Source: Roseobacter sp. MED193
GTDB taxonomy: Bacteria > Pseudomonadota > Alphaproteobacteria > Rhodobacterales > Rhodobacteraceae
Reading direction: 5' to 3'
Length of the DNA: 64,000 bases
NCBI RefSeq assembly: GCF_000152965.1
Contig: NZ_CH902583.1
Coordinates: forward strand, 1,997,200 to 2,061,199
The translations under genes were made by a program, and so were the position numbers. Position 1 is the first letter of the stretch, and every line of letters starts with the position of its first letter. The notes below the pieces were generated by a model. It was not told where the DNA came from. It saw only the letters and a list, made by a program, of their open reading frames with translations, and searched no databases. Positions 25,212-32,427 of the stretch are shown here, piece by piece.

Positions 25212-25634
25212 ATGCCCACAATCCGAGAAACCATCCTCACCGCGTTGCACGCGCGGCTCTCAGCATTGCCTGCCACCGCTCTGCGTGGCGAGGTGCTGCC
25301 CGAGCGCGTACCTGCGAACGGTTTGTTGATCATGCGTGACGGTGATCCTGGCGAGCCGGAGGTGACCATGTCGCCGCTTGCCTATCACTACGAGCATAGG
25401 GCGGAGGTCGAGGTCGTGGTGCAGGGTACGGGCGATCGGGACAAGATGTTTGATGAATTGATCGCGTCTTTGGGCGTGGTCTTGGCGGCGGATCGCACAT
25501 TGGGCGGTCTTTGTGATTGGGTGGAGCCTTCGGCGCCTGAGCCGGTGGATCTGCCTGTGGAGGGCGCGGCCAGCCTGAAGGCGGCGGTGATCCCGGTGAT
25601 GTTGCACTATTGGACCAGCGATCCGCTTGCCTGA
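25212..25634 (+). CDS. Tail terminator-like protein (gpU role)
   Basis: This 140-residue protein has the size and place of tail terminators. It opens MPTIRETILTALHARLSALP, has YHYEHRAEVEVVVQGTGDRD in the middle and ends VIPVMLHYWTSDPLA, an alpha/beta pattern seen in phage proteins that cap tail length and join it to the head. I chose the ATG at 25212; the open frame upstream runs into the tRNA gene. The tail tube gene follows after a small antisense gene. Confidence 0.7.
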   Translation: MPTIRETILTALHARLSALPATALRGEVLPERVPANGLLIMRDGDPGEPEVTMSPLAYHYEHRAEVEVVVQGTGDRDKMFDELIASLGVVLAADRTLGGLCDWVEPSAPEPVDLPVEGAASLKAAVIPVMLHYWTSDPLA

Positions 25635-25638
25635 AGGA

Positions 25639-25860
25639 CTACTGTTTACTGCGTTTATTTGGATCGGCCCCCAGCAACAAAAGCAACAGACAGGCCAATA
25701 CCGGAGAAAACAGCAGGCTAAGAAGCACCCACCCAAATGCGCTTCTGCCCCGCTTTGTGGCCATATCGGCCGGAAGCAGGATGTAAAACCAAATCACCAG
25801 GTAGAAAGCGAGTCCAGCAATGGCGAGAAACAGAAACGCTGCAATTGGGTCATCGCTCAT
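25639..25860 (-). CDS. Small two-helix membrane protein, antisense within the tail operon
   Basis: The 73-residue product from the ATG at 25860 has two hydrophobic segments, FLFLAIAGLAFYLVIWFYIL (about 8-28) and FGWVLLSLLFSPVLACLLLL (about 42-62), with a short charged loop ATKRGRS between and a basic tail. GAGGAG lies 11 bases upstream, a rather long spacing. Its stop is five bases from the stop of the tail terminator gene. Such antisense membrane genes in prophages can be superinfection-exclusion functions, but nothing here shows that. Confidence 0.6.
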   Translation of the reverse strand: MSDDPIAAFLFLAIAGLAFYLVIWFYILLPADMATKRGRSAFGWVLLSLLFSPVLACLLLLLLGADPNKRSKQ

Positions 25861-26005
25861 TGGCGGCTGTACTCCTCTTTCCCACTGGGGCGCCGATGCT
25901 TGGCTCAAACCTACTTAGATAACCAACCAATCTGTTCAGCCTAACGAAACACAGACGGCCAATGAATGGCGATCTTAAACATAATCATCTTCAAGGAGAG
26001 AACCA

Positions 26006-26947
26006 ATGGGACGAGCCCAAGGGGCGCGGTCGCAGATGGCGCTGGCGTTTGAGACGACATATGGCACGCCGCCGGCGAGCGGTTTTGCGCGGATGCCGTT
26101 CGCATCCACCACGCTGGGGGCGGAGCAGCCTCTGCAAGAGTCGGAGCTTCTGGGCTATGGCCGGGATCCGCTTGCGCCGCAGAAGGACGCGGTCACGGCG
26201 GATGGCGACGTGGTTATCCCGATCGATGCTGAGGCTTTCGGCTTTTGGCTGAAGGGTGCCTTTGGTGCGCCGATCACCACGGGGACGGAAGCGCCTTATT
26301 CCCACGAGTTCCGCTCGGGGAGCTGGGACCTTCCGAGCTTCTCGATCGAGACGGCCATGCCCGAGGTGCCGCGCTATGCGATTTATGCGGGCTGCAAGGT
26401 GGATTCCTTGAGCTGGCAGATGGCGCGTTCGGGGCTGTTGACCGCGACGGCGAGCCTTGTGGCGCAGGGCGAGGAAATCGCCACCACCAGCCAGGCTGGC
26501 ACGCCTGCGGAGCTGACGCTGCAACGGTTTGGGCATTTTAACGGGTCTGTGAAGCGCAACGGGGTTGCGATCGGCAATATCGTTTCGGCTGATATCAGCT
26601 ATGCGAACAACCTTGATCGCATCGAGACGATCCGGGCAGATGGCAAGATCGACGGGGCCGATCCTTCTGTGGCCGCGCTCACCGGCAACGTGGCCGTGCG
26701 CTTCTCGGATCAGACGCTGGTTAACCAGGCGATCACTGGTCAGGCCTGCGAGCTGGAGTTCTCGTATGCGCTGCCCACCGGCGAAAGCCTGACGGTGACG
26801 GTGCATTCGGTCTACCTTCCGGTTCCGCGTGTGGAGATCAACGGGCCGCAGGGCATTCAGGCAACGTTCGACTGGCAGGCCGCGAAGGACGCCAGCGAGG
26901 GCCGCATGGCGACCGTCACTCTGGTAAACGATGTGGAATCCTATTGA
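26006..26947 (+). CDS. Phage tail tube protein
   Basis: This 313-residue protein opens MGRAQGARSQMALAFETTYG, a pattern common to long-tail tube subunits of this phage group. Beta-rich segments follow (KDAVTADGDVVIPIDAEAFG, HEFRSGSWDLPSFSIETAMP). A C-terminal domain (about 235-313) looks Ig-like (CELEFSYALPTGESLTVTVH). AAGGAG lies eight bases before the ATG. Hexamers stack to form the channel. Next downstream come a structured RNA element, a terminator and the chaperone genes. Confidence 0.88.
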   Translation: MGRAQGARSQMALAFETTYGTPPASGFARMPFASTTLGAEQPLQESELLGYGRDPLAPQKDAVTADGDVVIPIDAEAFGFWLKGAFGAPITTGTEAPYSHEFRSGSWDLPSFSIETAMPEVPRYAIYAGCKVDSLSWQMARSGLLTATASLVAQGEEIATTSQAGTPAELTLQRFGHFNGSVKRNGVAIGNIVSADISYANNLDRIETIRADGKIDGADPSVAALTGNVAVRFSDQTLVNQAITGQACELEFSYALPTGESLTVTVHSVYLPVPRVEINGPQGIQATFDWQAAKDASEGRMATVTLVNDVESY

Positions 26948-26984
26948 TCCACAAAGGCAATCTTTCGATATGTTGCGCTGAGCT

Positions 26985-27078
26985 GTTGCTGGGGGCATGC
27001 TCTTAGGTGAACCGCTGCTCGGTTCAAGCCACGCGGCCAGCCCAACGGTCGCACCTAGGAGATGTTACCCCCAGTAAC
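26985..27078 (+). ncRNA. Candidate structured RNA with three-way junction
   Basis: GTTGCTGGGGG at 26985-26995 pairs with CCCCCAGTAAC at 27068-27078. The stem continues with CAT/ATG and CTCTTAGGTG/CACCTAGGAG (27000-27009 with 27052-27061), giving about 24 pairs with two small bulges. Inside are a hairpin AACCG/CGGTT (27010-27024) and GCGGCC/GGTCGC (27033-27052). A terminator follows at 27094. It could be the 3' end of the tail tube mRNA or a separate small RNA. No known RNA class is recognised. Confidence 0.5.
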
Positions 27079-27093
27079 AAGTCTTATCTCCAC

Positions 27094-27128
27094 GCGCCGC
27101 TCCCTTCCTCGTGAGCGGCGCTTTTTTT
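27094..27128 (+). terminator. Rho-independent terminator between tail tube and chaperone genes
   Basis: GCGCCGCTC (27094-27102) pairs perfectly with GAGCGGCGC (27113-27121), followed by seven T. The chaperone ATG is only 15 bases further on, so read-through must feed the downstream tail genes. Confidence 0.85.
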
Positions 27129-27142
27129 GGGACACACTGAAA

Positions 27143-27517
27143 ATGTTGAAACTCTCTTTAAAGAGCGAGCCAAGCTGGCTCGATCTGGGCCATGGCGTGC
27201 GTCTATTCGTGGAGCCTTTGTCCAGTGCGATGATGCTGGCCGCGCGCAGTGATCCGGCGGTGCGCGCCTTGGCCGGTGCTCCGGCGCAGGATGACGAGGA
27301 TGTGGTGCAGGATGAAGCTGTCGCTGTTGTCGTGGCAAAGGCGCTTGCGCGGCTCGTGGTAAAGGACTGGGAGGGCGTTGGCGATGAGGCGGGTGAGCCG
27401 ATCGCTCTGACGCCGGAAGGTCTCGATGCGCTTTTGGATATCTGGCCTCTCTTTGAGGCCTTCCAGACGCGCTATGTCGCCGGCGCGATGTTGCTGGATG
27501 CGGAAAAAAACGGCTGA
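27143..27517 (+). CDS. Tail assembly chaperone, short form (gpG-like)
   Basis: This 124-residue protein starts at the ATG at 27143. It is an acidic helical protein: LGHGVRLFVEPLSSAMMLAA, VVQDEAVAVVVAKALARLVV, EGLDALLDIWPLFEAFQTRY. It lies between tail tube and tape measure, where siphophages encode the chaperone that coats the tape measure. It ends just after a canonical slippery heptamer, and an overlapping -1 frame continues for over 100 codons. Before the ATG there is only a weak ribosome binding site. Confidence 0.85.
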   Translation: MLKLSLKSEPSWLDLGHGVRLFVEPLSSAMMLAARSDPAVRALAGAPAQDDEDVVQDEAVAVVVAKALARLVVKDWEGVGDEAGEPIALTPEGLDALLDIWPLFEAFQTRYVAGAMLLDAEKNG

Positions 27518-27858
27518 CCGCTCTCGCCGACTGGGAGTTCGGCGGGGGCGGTGAGTATTGCGCAGGTTGTTCCGGGGTCTGCGCAGATTGCCCGTCTGTG
27601 GTGAATGCGCCGCAGACGCTCGAGGGCTGGCAGGTTTGGGACCTTGTGCAGCGGCTTGGGGGGCAGGTGCGGCTGGTGGCCGGCGCCAGTGGTGGCGCGG
27701 TCACCGGCTGGGATATGAGTGCAGCCTTGCAGTTGGGTGCGGCGCTCGGGGTTGCACCGCGGGTGATTGCGGAGCTGTTGCCGGCGATTGAGGCGGTGAT
27801 GGTGCGCAAAGTGAACGAGCAGATTGGCTCAGGCAGCCTCGAGGGGTTTAATCCCTGA
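27143..27858 (+). CDS. Tail assembly chaperone, frameshift product (gpGT-like)
   Basis: A -1 frameshift at 27505-27511 joins the short form to a frame that runs from CGG at 27511 to the stop at 27858. The added part is about 115 residues: RLTALADWEFGGGGEYCAGC, then a Cys cluster, then LEGWQVWDLVQRLGGQVRLV and VIAELLPAIEAVMVRKVNEQ. In lambda the T extension recruits tail tube subunits to the tape-measure complex. An ATG-less start for the second frame argues against separate translation; GTG at 27598 is the only candidate. The end overlaps the convergent higA-like gene by 30 bases. Confidence 0.85.
27505..27511 (+). promoter_or_regulatory. Programmed -1 frameshift heptamer A AAA AAC
   Basis: In the zero frame the codons are GAA-AAA-AAC-GGC-TGA. 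The heptamer A-AAA-AAC (27505-27511) has the X-XXY-YYZ form, and the zero-frame stop follows one codon later. The -1 frame downstream is open. This is the standard arrangement of G/GT tail chaperone genes. Confidence 0.9.
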
Positions 27859-28119
27859 GACGTCAATGCACTCACGCGCCCGGGCAAGATCCCAAGCGCG
27901 CTGGAGGTTCATCCAGTATTCCGGCGTTGTCGAGAAAAACCGTGCGAGGCGCATGGCGGTATCAACCGTAAGGGCATTATCCCCTTTGATCAGCCGTTCA
28001 ATACGGGTGCGGGGCACGTTGAGGCGCGACGCCAGCGTAATCGCGCTCATCTCGAGCGGAGCCAGATAAAGCTCAGCCAAGACGTCGCCGGGATGGGATG
28101 GGTTGGTCATCAAACTCAT
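27829..28119 (-). CDS. higA: HigA/VapI-type antitoxin
   Basis: This 96-residue protein is the short HigA type: NPSHPGDVLAELYLAPLEMS, ITLASRLNVPRTRIERLIKG (helix-turn-helix), DNALTVDTAMRLARFFSTTP and EYWMNLQRAWDL. It binds the RelE-fold toxin encoded just upstream and represses the operon. The ATG at 28119 has GGAGG six bases upstream. Its 3' end overlaps the convergent tail chaperone frameshift frame. The pair is antisense to the late operon, between chaperone and tape measure. Confidence 0.92.
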   Translation of the reverse strand: MSLMTNPSHPGDVLAELYLAPLEMSAITLASRLNVPRTRIERLIKGDNALTVDTAMRLARFFSTTPEYWMNLQRAWDLARARECIDVSGIKPLEAA

Positions 28120-28129
28120 GTCTTGCCTC

Positions 28130-28411
28130 CTAATGATAGTCTATGATCTCGACCTCTGCAGGCCCCTGATCGGTCCAGATAAAACAGATGCGCCATTGTC
28201 CGTTGAGGCGCACCGAATGTTGTCCAGCGCGGTTTCCGCTCAAGGCTTCCAGATGGTTGCCCGGTGGAAACCGCAAATCCTCAAGAACGACCGCAGCGTC
28301 CAATGCCGAGAGCATGGCCCGGGTCCGCTTGATCAGATCAGACGGGAACCTTTTGCCGTAGCGATCCTGTATTGCGCCCGCAGCGAGCTTTCCACGTGTG
28401 CTGATGATCAT
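28130..28411 (-). CDS. higB: HigB-type toxin (RelE/ParE superfamily)
   Basis: This protein of about 93 residues has the HigB signature: FPSDLIKRTRAMLSALDAAV, LEDLRFPPGNHLEALSGNRA, GQHSVRLNGQWRICFIWTD and the end VEIIDYH. Such toxins cut mRNA on the ribosome. The stop lies ten bases before the higA start. The usual family start MIxS points to the ATG at 28411; a GTG at 28438 would add nine residues. Neither has a clear ribosome binding site. Confidence 0.9.
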   Translation of the reverse strand: MIISTRGKLAAGAIQDRYGKRFPSDLIKRTRAMLSALDAAVVLEDLRFPPGNHLEALSGNRAGQHSVRLNGQWRICFIWTDQGPAEVEIIDYH

Positions 28412-28458
28412 GCCGTCATGTATCACGACGCGATACACAATTCAAGGAGACGCGTGTA

Positions 28459-30870
28459 ATGGCAACAAAACAAGTCTCCGTGCGGCTTGTGGCCTCTGGC
28501 GGGCGGCAGGTGCGCGGCGATCTTGAGGGGGTCGGCAAGTCTGGCGCTAAGGGCATGCAGCGCTTGTCGCGCGAGATGGACGCGGCCAACAAGCGCATGG
28601 CGGCTTTTGCGCGTCGGGCGCGGGTTGTGGCTGCGGCTGCAACGGCGGCGGTTGCGGCGGCCGGCGTGGCGATGGTGCGCAATGGGCTACAGACCATCGA
28701 TGCGCAGGCCAAGCTGGCGCAGTCGCTCGACACCACGGTGGCCAGCGTGCAGGTGCTTGAGCGCGCGGCCGAGCTGTCTGGTTCCAAGATGGCGGATCTT
28801 GAGGCGGGCTCGGCACGTCTGACGCGGCGCTTGTCTTTGTTTGCCTCCGACGGCAGCGGGCCGGCGGCCAAGGCGATCGAGCGATTGAACCTCAACGCCG
28901 AGGAGCTGTTGCGGATGCCGCTCGACAAGCGGATCGAGACGGTGACCAATGCCATTCGCGAGAATGCGGATGCGTCCGAGCAGGCGGCGCTGTTCTCGCA
29001 GTTGTTCGGTGATCGGGGCTTTGTGGCGTTCCAGCGGCTTGATAGCGCCACGCTGCGCCAGGCCACCAAGGATCTGCAGGACTTCGGTGCGATCGTGTCG
29101 GACAGCGATGCGGACCACATCGAGCGGACCAATGATGCGCTGTCGCGGCTGGGCCTGATTGGTCGCGGGGTTGCAAATCAGATTGCGGTGGCGGCCGCGC
29201 CGGCGCTTGAGCGACTGGCCGATGGGGTTGCGGCCGCGGCCAGTGTGACCGGGCCTCTGGGGCAGGCAATCAAAGGGCTGATCGGCAACCTCGACCGGAT
29301 CTTGATCTATGCTGGCACCTTTGCCGGGTTCCTTGCAGGAAAATGGGTGGCCGGCATGGCCGCGGCGGCGCTGTCGGTGCGCGGTCTTGCGACGACGCTC
29401 GTGGTCTTGAAGGGTGCGCTCATTCGCACTGGTATCGGCGCGCTGGTCGTTGGGGCTGGTGAGTTGGTCTATTGGTTCACCAAGCTGGCAAGCGGCGCGG
29501 GTGGCTTTGGCGAGGCGATGCGCTTGCTGACGGATTTGGCCTCAGAGGTCTGGACGAAGGTCTCGCTTTCGGCTCAGTCGGCTTGGGCCGGTGTTGAGGC
29601 GTCCTGGGCTGATGCGCAGGCGGTGATCCTCGATGGGTTCCAGTCTGCGGTCGATGGCGCGACGGATTGGGCCAATGGCACGGTCAACACCTTCGAAGGA
29701 GGGTTCCTCGCGGTGCAGGCCATTTGGGAGGCGTTGCCTGGCGTGTTTAGCCGGATCGGTGCGCTGGCCATCAATGGGCTTGTGGCGGCGATGGAGACCG
29801 GGCTCGAAGGCCTGACCGAAGGCGTGAACGCGCTGCTGACCTTGGGCGGCCGGCGGCCAGAGTGGGCCATCGAGGCGCCGGATCTGTCGGAGTGGAAAGC
29901 CACGGTGCCCGAGGCCACCAATTTGGGCGAGGCCGCGCGGGAGGCTTACGAGAAAGCCTTTTCGGATGTGCCGTTTGAGGCGCCGCAGATGTTCGACGGC
30001 ATGGCCGAGGATGCGCGCATCCGGGCGTCGGGCTACCGGGAGGCGGCGCGCATGCTGAGCACCGCCGCGTCGGGTCCGATCACCGCCTGGCAGGCGCTCA
30101 AAGACGCCATGACCGGGGCGGGCGATGAGGGCGCGGCGGCGCTCGATGAGGCGGCGGCCTCGGCCGACAAGGTCACCGCGGCTCTGACCAAGGCGGGCGG
30201 CGCGGCGAAGGACACCAAGGAGGCGCTCTCTGGCTTCCAGGCTGTGGGCCAGAGCCTGAAGGACTACGCCGCGACGGCGATGGATTGGGGCAAGGGGCTG
30301 GGGGAGACGCTGACCGGCGCGTTCAGCGGCGCTGAATCTGCGTTCCGCAGCTTCGTGGAGACGGGCAAGCTGGACTTCAAGAGCCTGGTGCGTTCGATCC
30401 TCGCGGATCTGGCCGTGCTGGCGTTCAAGAACGCGGTATTGGGTCCGATCGCAAATGCGCTTTCGGGCGTGTTCGGAGGTGGGTCTGCGCCTGTGGCAGT
30501 CTCGCATAATGGGGGCATGGTCGGGATCTCTGGCATGTCGCGGCGGGTGCCGACGGCGGTGTTTGCCGGGGCGCCGCGCATGCATGGTGGCGGCACCGTG
30601 GGGCCGGTTGGCTCCTGGGCCGGGCTGCGGCCGGATGAGGTGCCGACAATCCTGCAACGCGGGGAGCGGGTGCTCAATCGTCGCGAGGCGGCGTCTTATG
30701 CACCGGGGGGTGCTTTGAGCGCTGGCGTGTCGATCGCGATCGATGCGCGCGGGGCGCAGATGGGCGTGGCCGAGCAGATCGATCAAAAACTCCGCGCGGC
30801 TTTGCCGGAGATCAAGCGGGTTGCGATCCAGAGTGTGAGTGATCGCCGGCAGCGGGGGTATGCGGTATGA
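28459..30870 (+). CDS. Tail tape measure protein
   Basis: At 803 residues this is the longest late protein apart from the J-like protein. It opens with a coiled N-terminus (RQVRGDLEGVGKSGAKGMQR), has a hydrophobic alanine-rich segment (about 55-75), and strongly hydrophobic helices near 275-345 (GTFAGFLAGKWVAGMAAAAL, GIGALVVGAGELVYWF). The C-terminus reads FAGAPRMHGGGTVGPVGSWA and EVPTILQRGERVLNRREAAS, the conserved end of lambda-type tape measure proteins. It sets tail length and may assist DNA entry. AAGGAG lies nine bases upstream; the end overlaps the next gene by ATGA. Confidence 0.93.
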   Translation: MATKQVSVRLVASGGRQVRGDLEGVGKSGAKGMQRLSREMDAANKRMAAFARRARVVAAAATAAVAAAGVAMVRNGLQTIDAQAKLAQSLDTTVASVQVLERAAELSGSKMADLEAGSARLTRRLSLFASDGSGPAAKAIERLNLNAEELLRMPLDKRIETVTNAIRENADASEQAALFSQLFGDRGFVAFQRLDSATLRQATKDLQDFGAIVSDSDADHIERTNDALSRLGLIGRGVANQIAVAAAPALERLADGVAAAASVTGPLGQAIKGLIGNLDRILIYAGTFAGFLAGKWVAGMAAAALSVRGLATTLVVLKGALIRTGIGALVVGAGELVYWFTKLASGAGGFGEAMRLLTDLASEVWTKVSLSAQSAWAGVEASWADAQAVILDGFQSAVDGATDWANGTVNTFEGGFLAVQAIWEALPGVFSRIGALAINGLVAAMETGLEGLTEGVNALLTLGGRRPEWAIEAPDLSEWKATVPEATNLGEAAREAYEKAFSDVPFEAPQMFDGMAEDARIRASGYREAARMLSTAASGPITAWQALKDAMTGAGDEGAAALDEAAASADKVTAALTKAGGAAKDTKEALSGFQAVGQSLKDYAATAMDWGKGLGETLTGAFSGAESAFRSFVETGKLDFKSLVRSILADLAVLAFKNAVLGPIANALSGVFGGGSAPVAVSHNGGMVGISGMSRRVPTAVFAGAPRMHGGGTVGPVGSWAGLRPDEVPTILQRGERVLNRREAASYAPGGALSAGVSIAIDARGAQMGVAEQIDQKLRAALPEIKRVAIQSVSDRRQRGYAV

Positions 30871-31460
30871 GCGAGCTTCCTTTGACGCTGGTGGAATCGA
30901 TCGAGCGGCGCTTGGCGACGGCGGTCTCGGCGCAGACCTCGCCGTTTACCGGCAGCCAGCAGATCCAGGACTGGGGCGGTGAATGGTGGGAGGTCACGTT
31001 TGATGTGGCGCTCACCAAGGGGCGAAATGGCCGGCGACTGTCGGCCTTCTTCACAGAGCTTGGCGGCGTGCGGGGCTGGTTCACCTTACGCGATCCTTCG
31101 GCGGCGCGTCCTGATCTTGCCGCGATGGATATTGCGGTGGCGGGCGTCGGGCAGTCGGGCAACACGCTTGTCACCTCGGGCTGGGACGCGGAGGCTCTGG
31201 CGCTTGAGGCAGGGGACTTCTTCTCACTCGGAACGGGCCAGGATATGCGGCTGCATATGGTCACCGAGGACGTGGTGGCCGATGCCAGTGGGGTTGCGGT
31301 TTTGACTTTCACGCCGCGCCTGCGCCAGTCGCCGGTTGACATGAGCCCGGTTGAGGTTGCCGCGCCCGGCGGGGCGCTGCGTTTGACGCAGCCGGTGCCG
31401 ACGCGGATCAGCCGGGCTGACAGTTTCCGCTTCTCTGTCACGGCTCGGGAGGCGCTTTGA
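30867..31460 (+). CDS. Distal tail / minor tail protein
   Basis: This 197-residue protein starts in an ATGA overlap after the tape measure gene, where siphophages encode the distal tail or M-like protein. Text such as TFDVALTKGRNGRRLSAFFT, GVRGWFTLRDPSAARPD and EAGDFFSLGTGQDMRLHMVT is beta-rich and fits a tail-tip barrel. The exact lambda counterpart (M or L) cannot be fixed by eye. The stop overlaps the next start (TGATG). Confidence 0.68.
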   Translation: MSELPLTLVESIERRLATAVSAQTSPFTGSQQIQDWGGEWWEVTFDVALTKGRNGRRLSAFFTELGGVRGWFTLRDPSAARPDLAAMDIAVAGVGQSGNTLVTSGWDAEALALEAGDFFSLGTGQDMRLHMVTEDVVADASGVAVLTFTPRLRQSPVDMSPVEVAAPGGALRLTQPVPTRISRADSFRFSVTAREAL

Positions 31461-32020
31461 TGTCGCGTGAGTTCACGGCAGCGGTCGGCGCGGCACTTGA
31501 GGCGGGCGAGCTGCGTCTGGTTTTGCTTTTTGAGGGCGAGTTCGCGACCGGTTGGGTGCGGCTTTGGACCGGCGTTGGCGAGGTTGCCTGGAATGGCGAG
31601 ACGTGGCTTGGGGCTGGCAGCTTGCTTGGCATTGGGCCGATCGAGGAAACGCAGCAGGTGGTGGCGAATGGCACCACGGTGTCGCTCTCGGGTGTGCCGC
31701 TGGAGCTGGTGGCATTGGCCATCGATGAGGCGCGCCAAGGCAAGCCGGGCCGGGTGTGGCTTGGGCTGTTGACGGAGGCCGGTGAAATCATCGCGGATCC
31801 GGTGCGCGCCTTCACCGGGAGGCTCGATGTGCCGGAGGTGGTGGATGGCGGGGATACCTGCACGGTGACCATCTCCTATGAGAACCGGCTGATTGATCTC
31901 GGGGCGGCGCGCAATTGGCGCTACACGCATGAAAGTCAGCAGGTGCTGGCGCCGGGTGATCGTGGCTTCGAGTTTGTCACGACCATTCAAGACAAAGAGA
32001 TCAAGTGGGGGCGCGGGTGA
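31460..32020 (+). CDS. Tail tip protein of unknown subfamily
   Basis: This 186-residue protein has its ATG overlapping the previous stop by one base. It begins MSREFTAAVGAALEAGELRL and continues with beta-rich segments (RLWTGVGEVAWNGETWLGAG, VRAFTGRLDVPEVVDGGDTC), ending TIQDKEIKWGRG. It belongs to the tail-tip block of M/L-like proteins. Function is inferred from order only: tape measure, two tip proteins, NlpC-like protein, J-like protein. Confidence 0.68.
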   Translation: MSREFTAAVGAALEAGELRLVLLFEGEFATGWVRLWTGVGEVAWNGETWLGAGSLLGIGPIEETQQVVANGTTVSLSGVPLELVALAIDEARQGKPGRVWLGLLTEAGEIIADPVRAFTGRLDVPEVVDGGDTCTVTISYENRLIDLGAARNWRYTHESQQVLAPGDRGFEFVTTIQDKEIKWGRG

Positions 32021-32424
32021 TGCGCGTTTCGAATTGGGAAACCCGGCTTGCGCAGGCGGTCGAGGCCGCGCGGGATCTTCCCTTTGCCTGGGGTAGCCAT
32101 GATTGTGCGACCTGGGCCTTTGATGTGGTGCGGGATCTGAGTGGTGGCGCGGATCACGCAGCACTATGGCGCGGCCGCTATCGGACGGCGCTTGGCTCGC
32201 ACCGCGTGATGCGCCGGCTCGGCTGGGACTTGCTTGAGGAGGGCGTCCGCGCGCTTTTGGGGGATCCGCTCGCCACACCGCTTTTGGCGCAGCGGGGGGA
32301 TATGGTTTTGGGCGGTGCGGATCCGGCGTTTGGCATCTGCATCGGCGCGCGTGCGGCATTTGTGGGTCCAGAGGGGCTGACCTTTCTGCCGCTGTCTGCG
32401 TGCCATCTGGCCTGGAGGATCTGA
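32020..32424 (+). CDS. DUF6950 / NlpC-like tail tip protein (gpK-like position)
   Basis: This 134-residue protein contains LPFAWGSHDCATWAFDVVRD near the N-terminus, a typical papain-like catalytic Cys turn (H-D-C). The remaining His/Asp partners are less clear. In lambda the K protein at this place carries an NlpC/P60 hydrolase that may open the cell wall during DNA entry. I recognise the short form as DUF6950. The start is an ATG at 32020 overlapping the previous stop. Confidence 0.72.
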   Translation: MRVSNWETRLAQAVEAARDLPFAWGSHDCATWAFDVVRDLSGGADHAALWRGRYRTALGSHRVMRRLGWDLLEEGVRALLGDPLATPLLAQRGDMVLGGADPAFGICIGARAAFVGPEGLTFLPLSACHLAWRI

Positions 32425-32427
32425 GAC

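Noticed and set aside
26985..27078. attC-like recombination site or tRNA-like element
   Set aside because: Outer ends do not match integron core-site consensus, no integron integrase is present and no cloverleaf forms.
29542..30786. 414-residue minus-strand open frame under the tape measure gene
   Set aside because: Arg/His-rich composition typical of an antisense frame in high-GC coding DNA.
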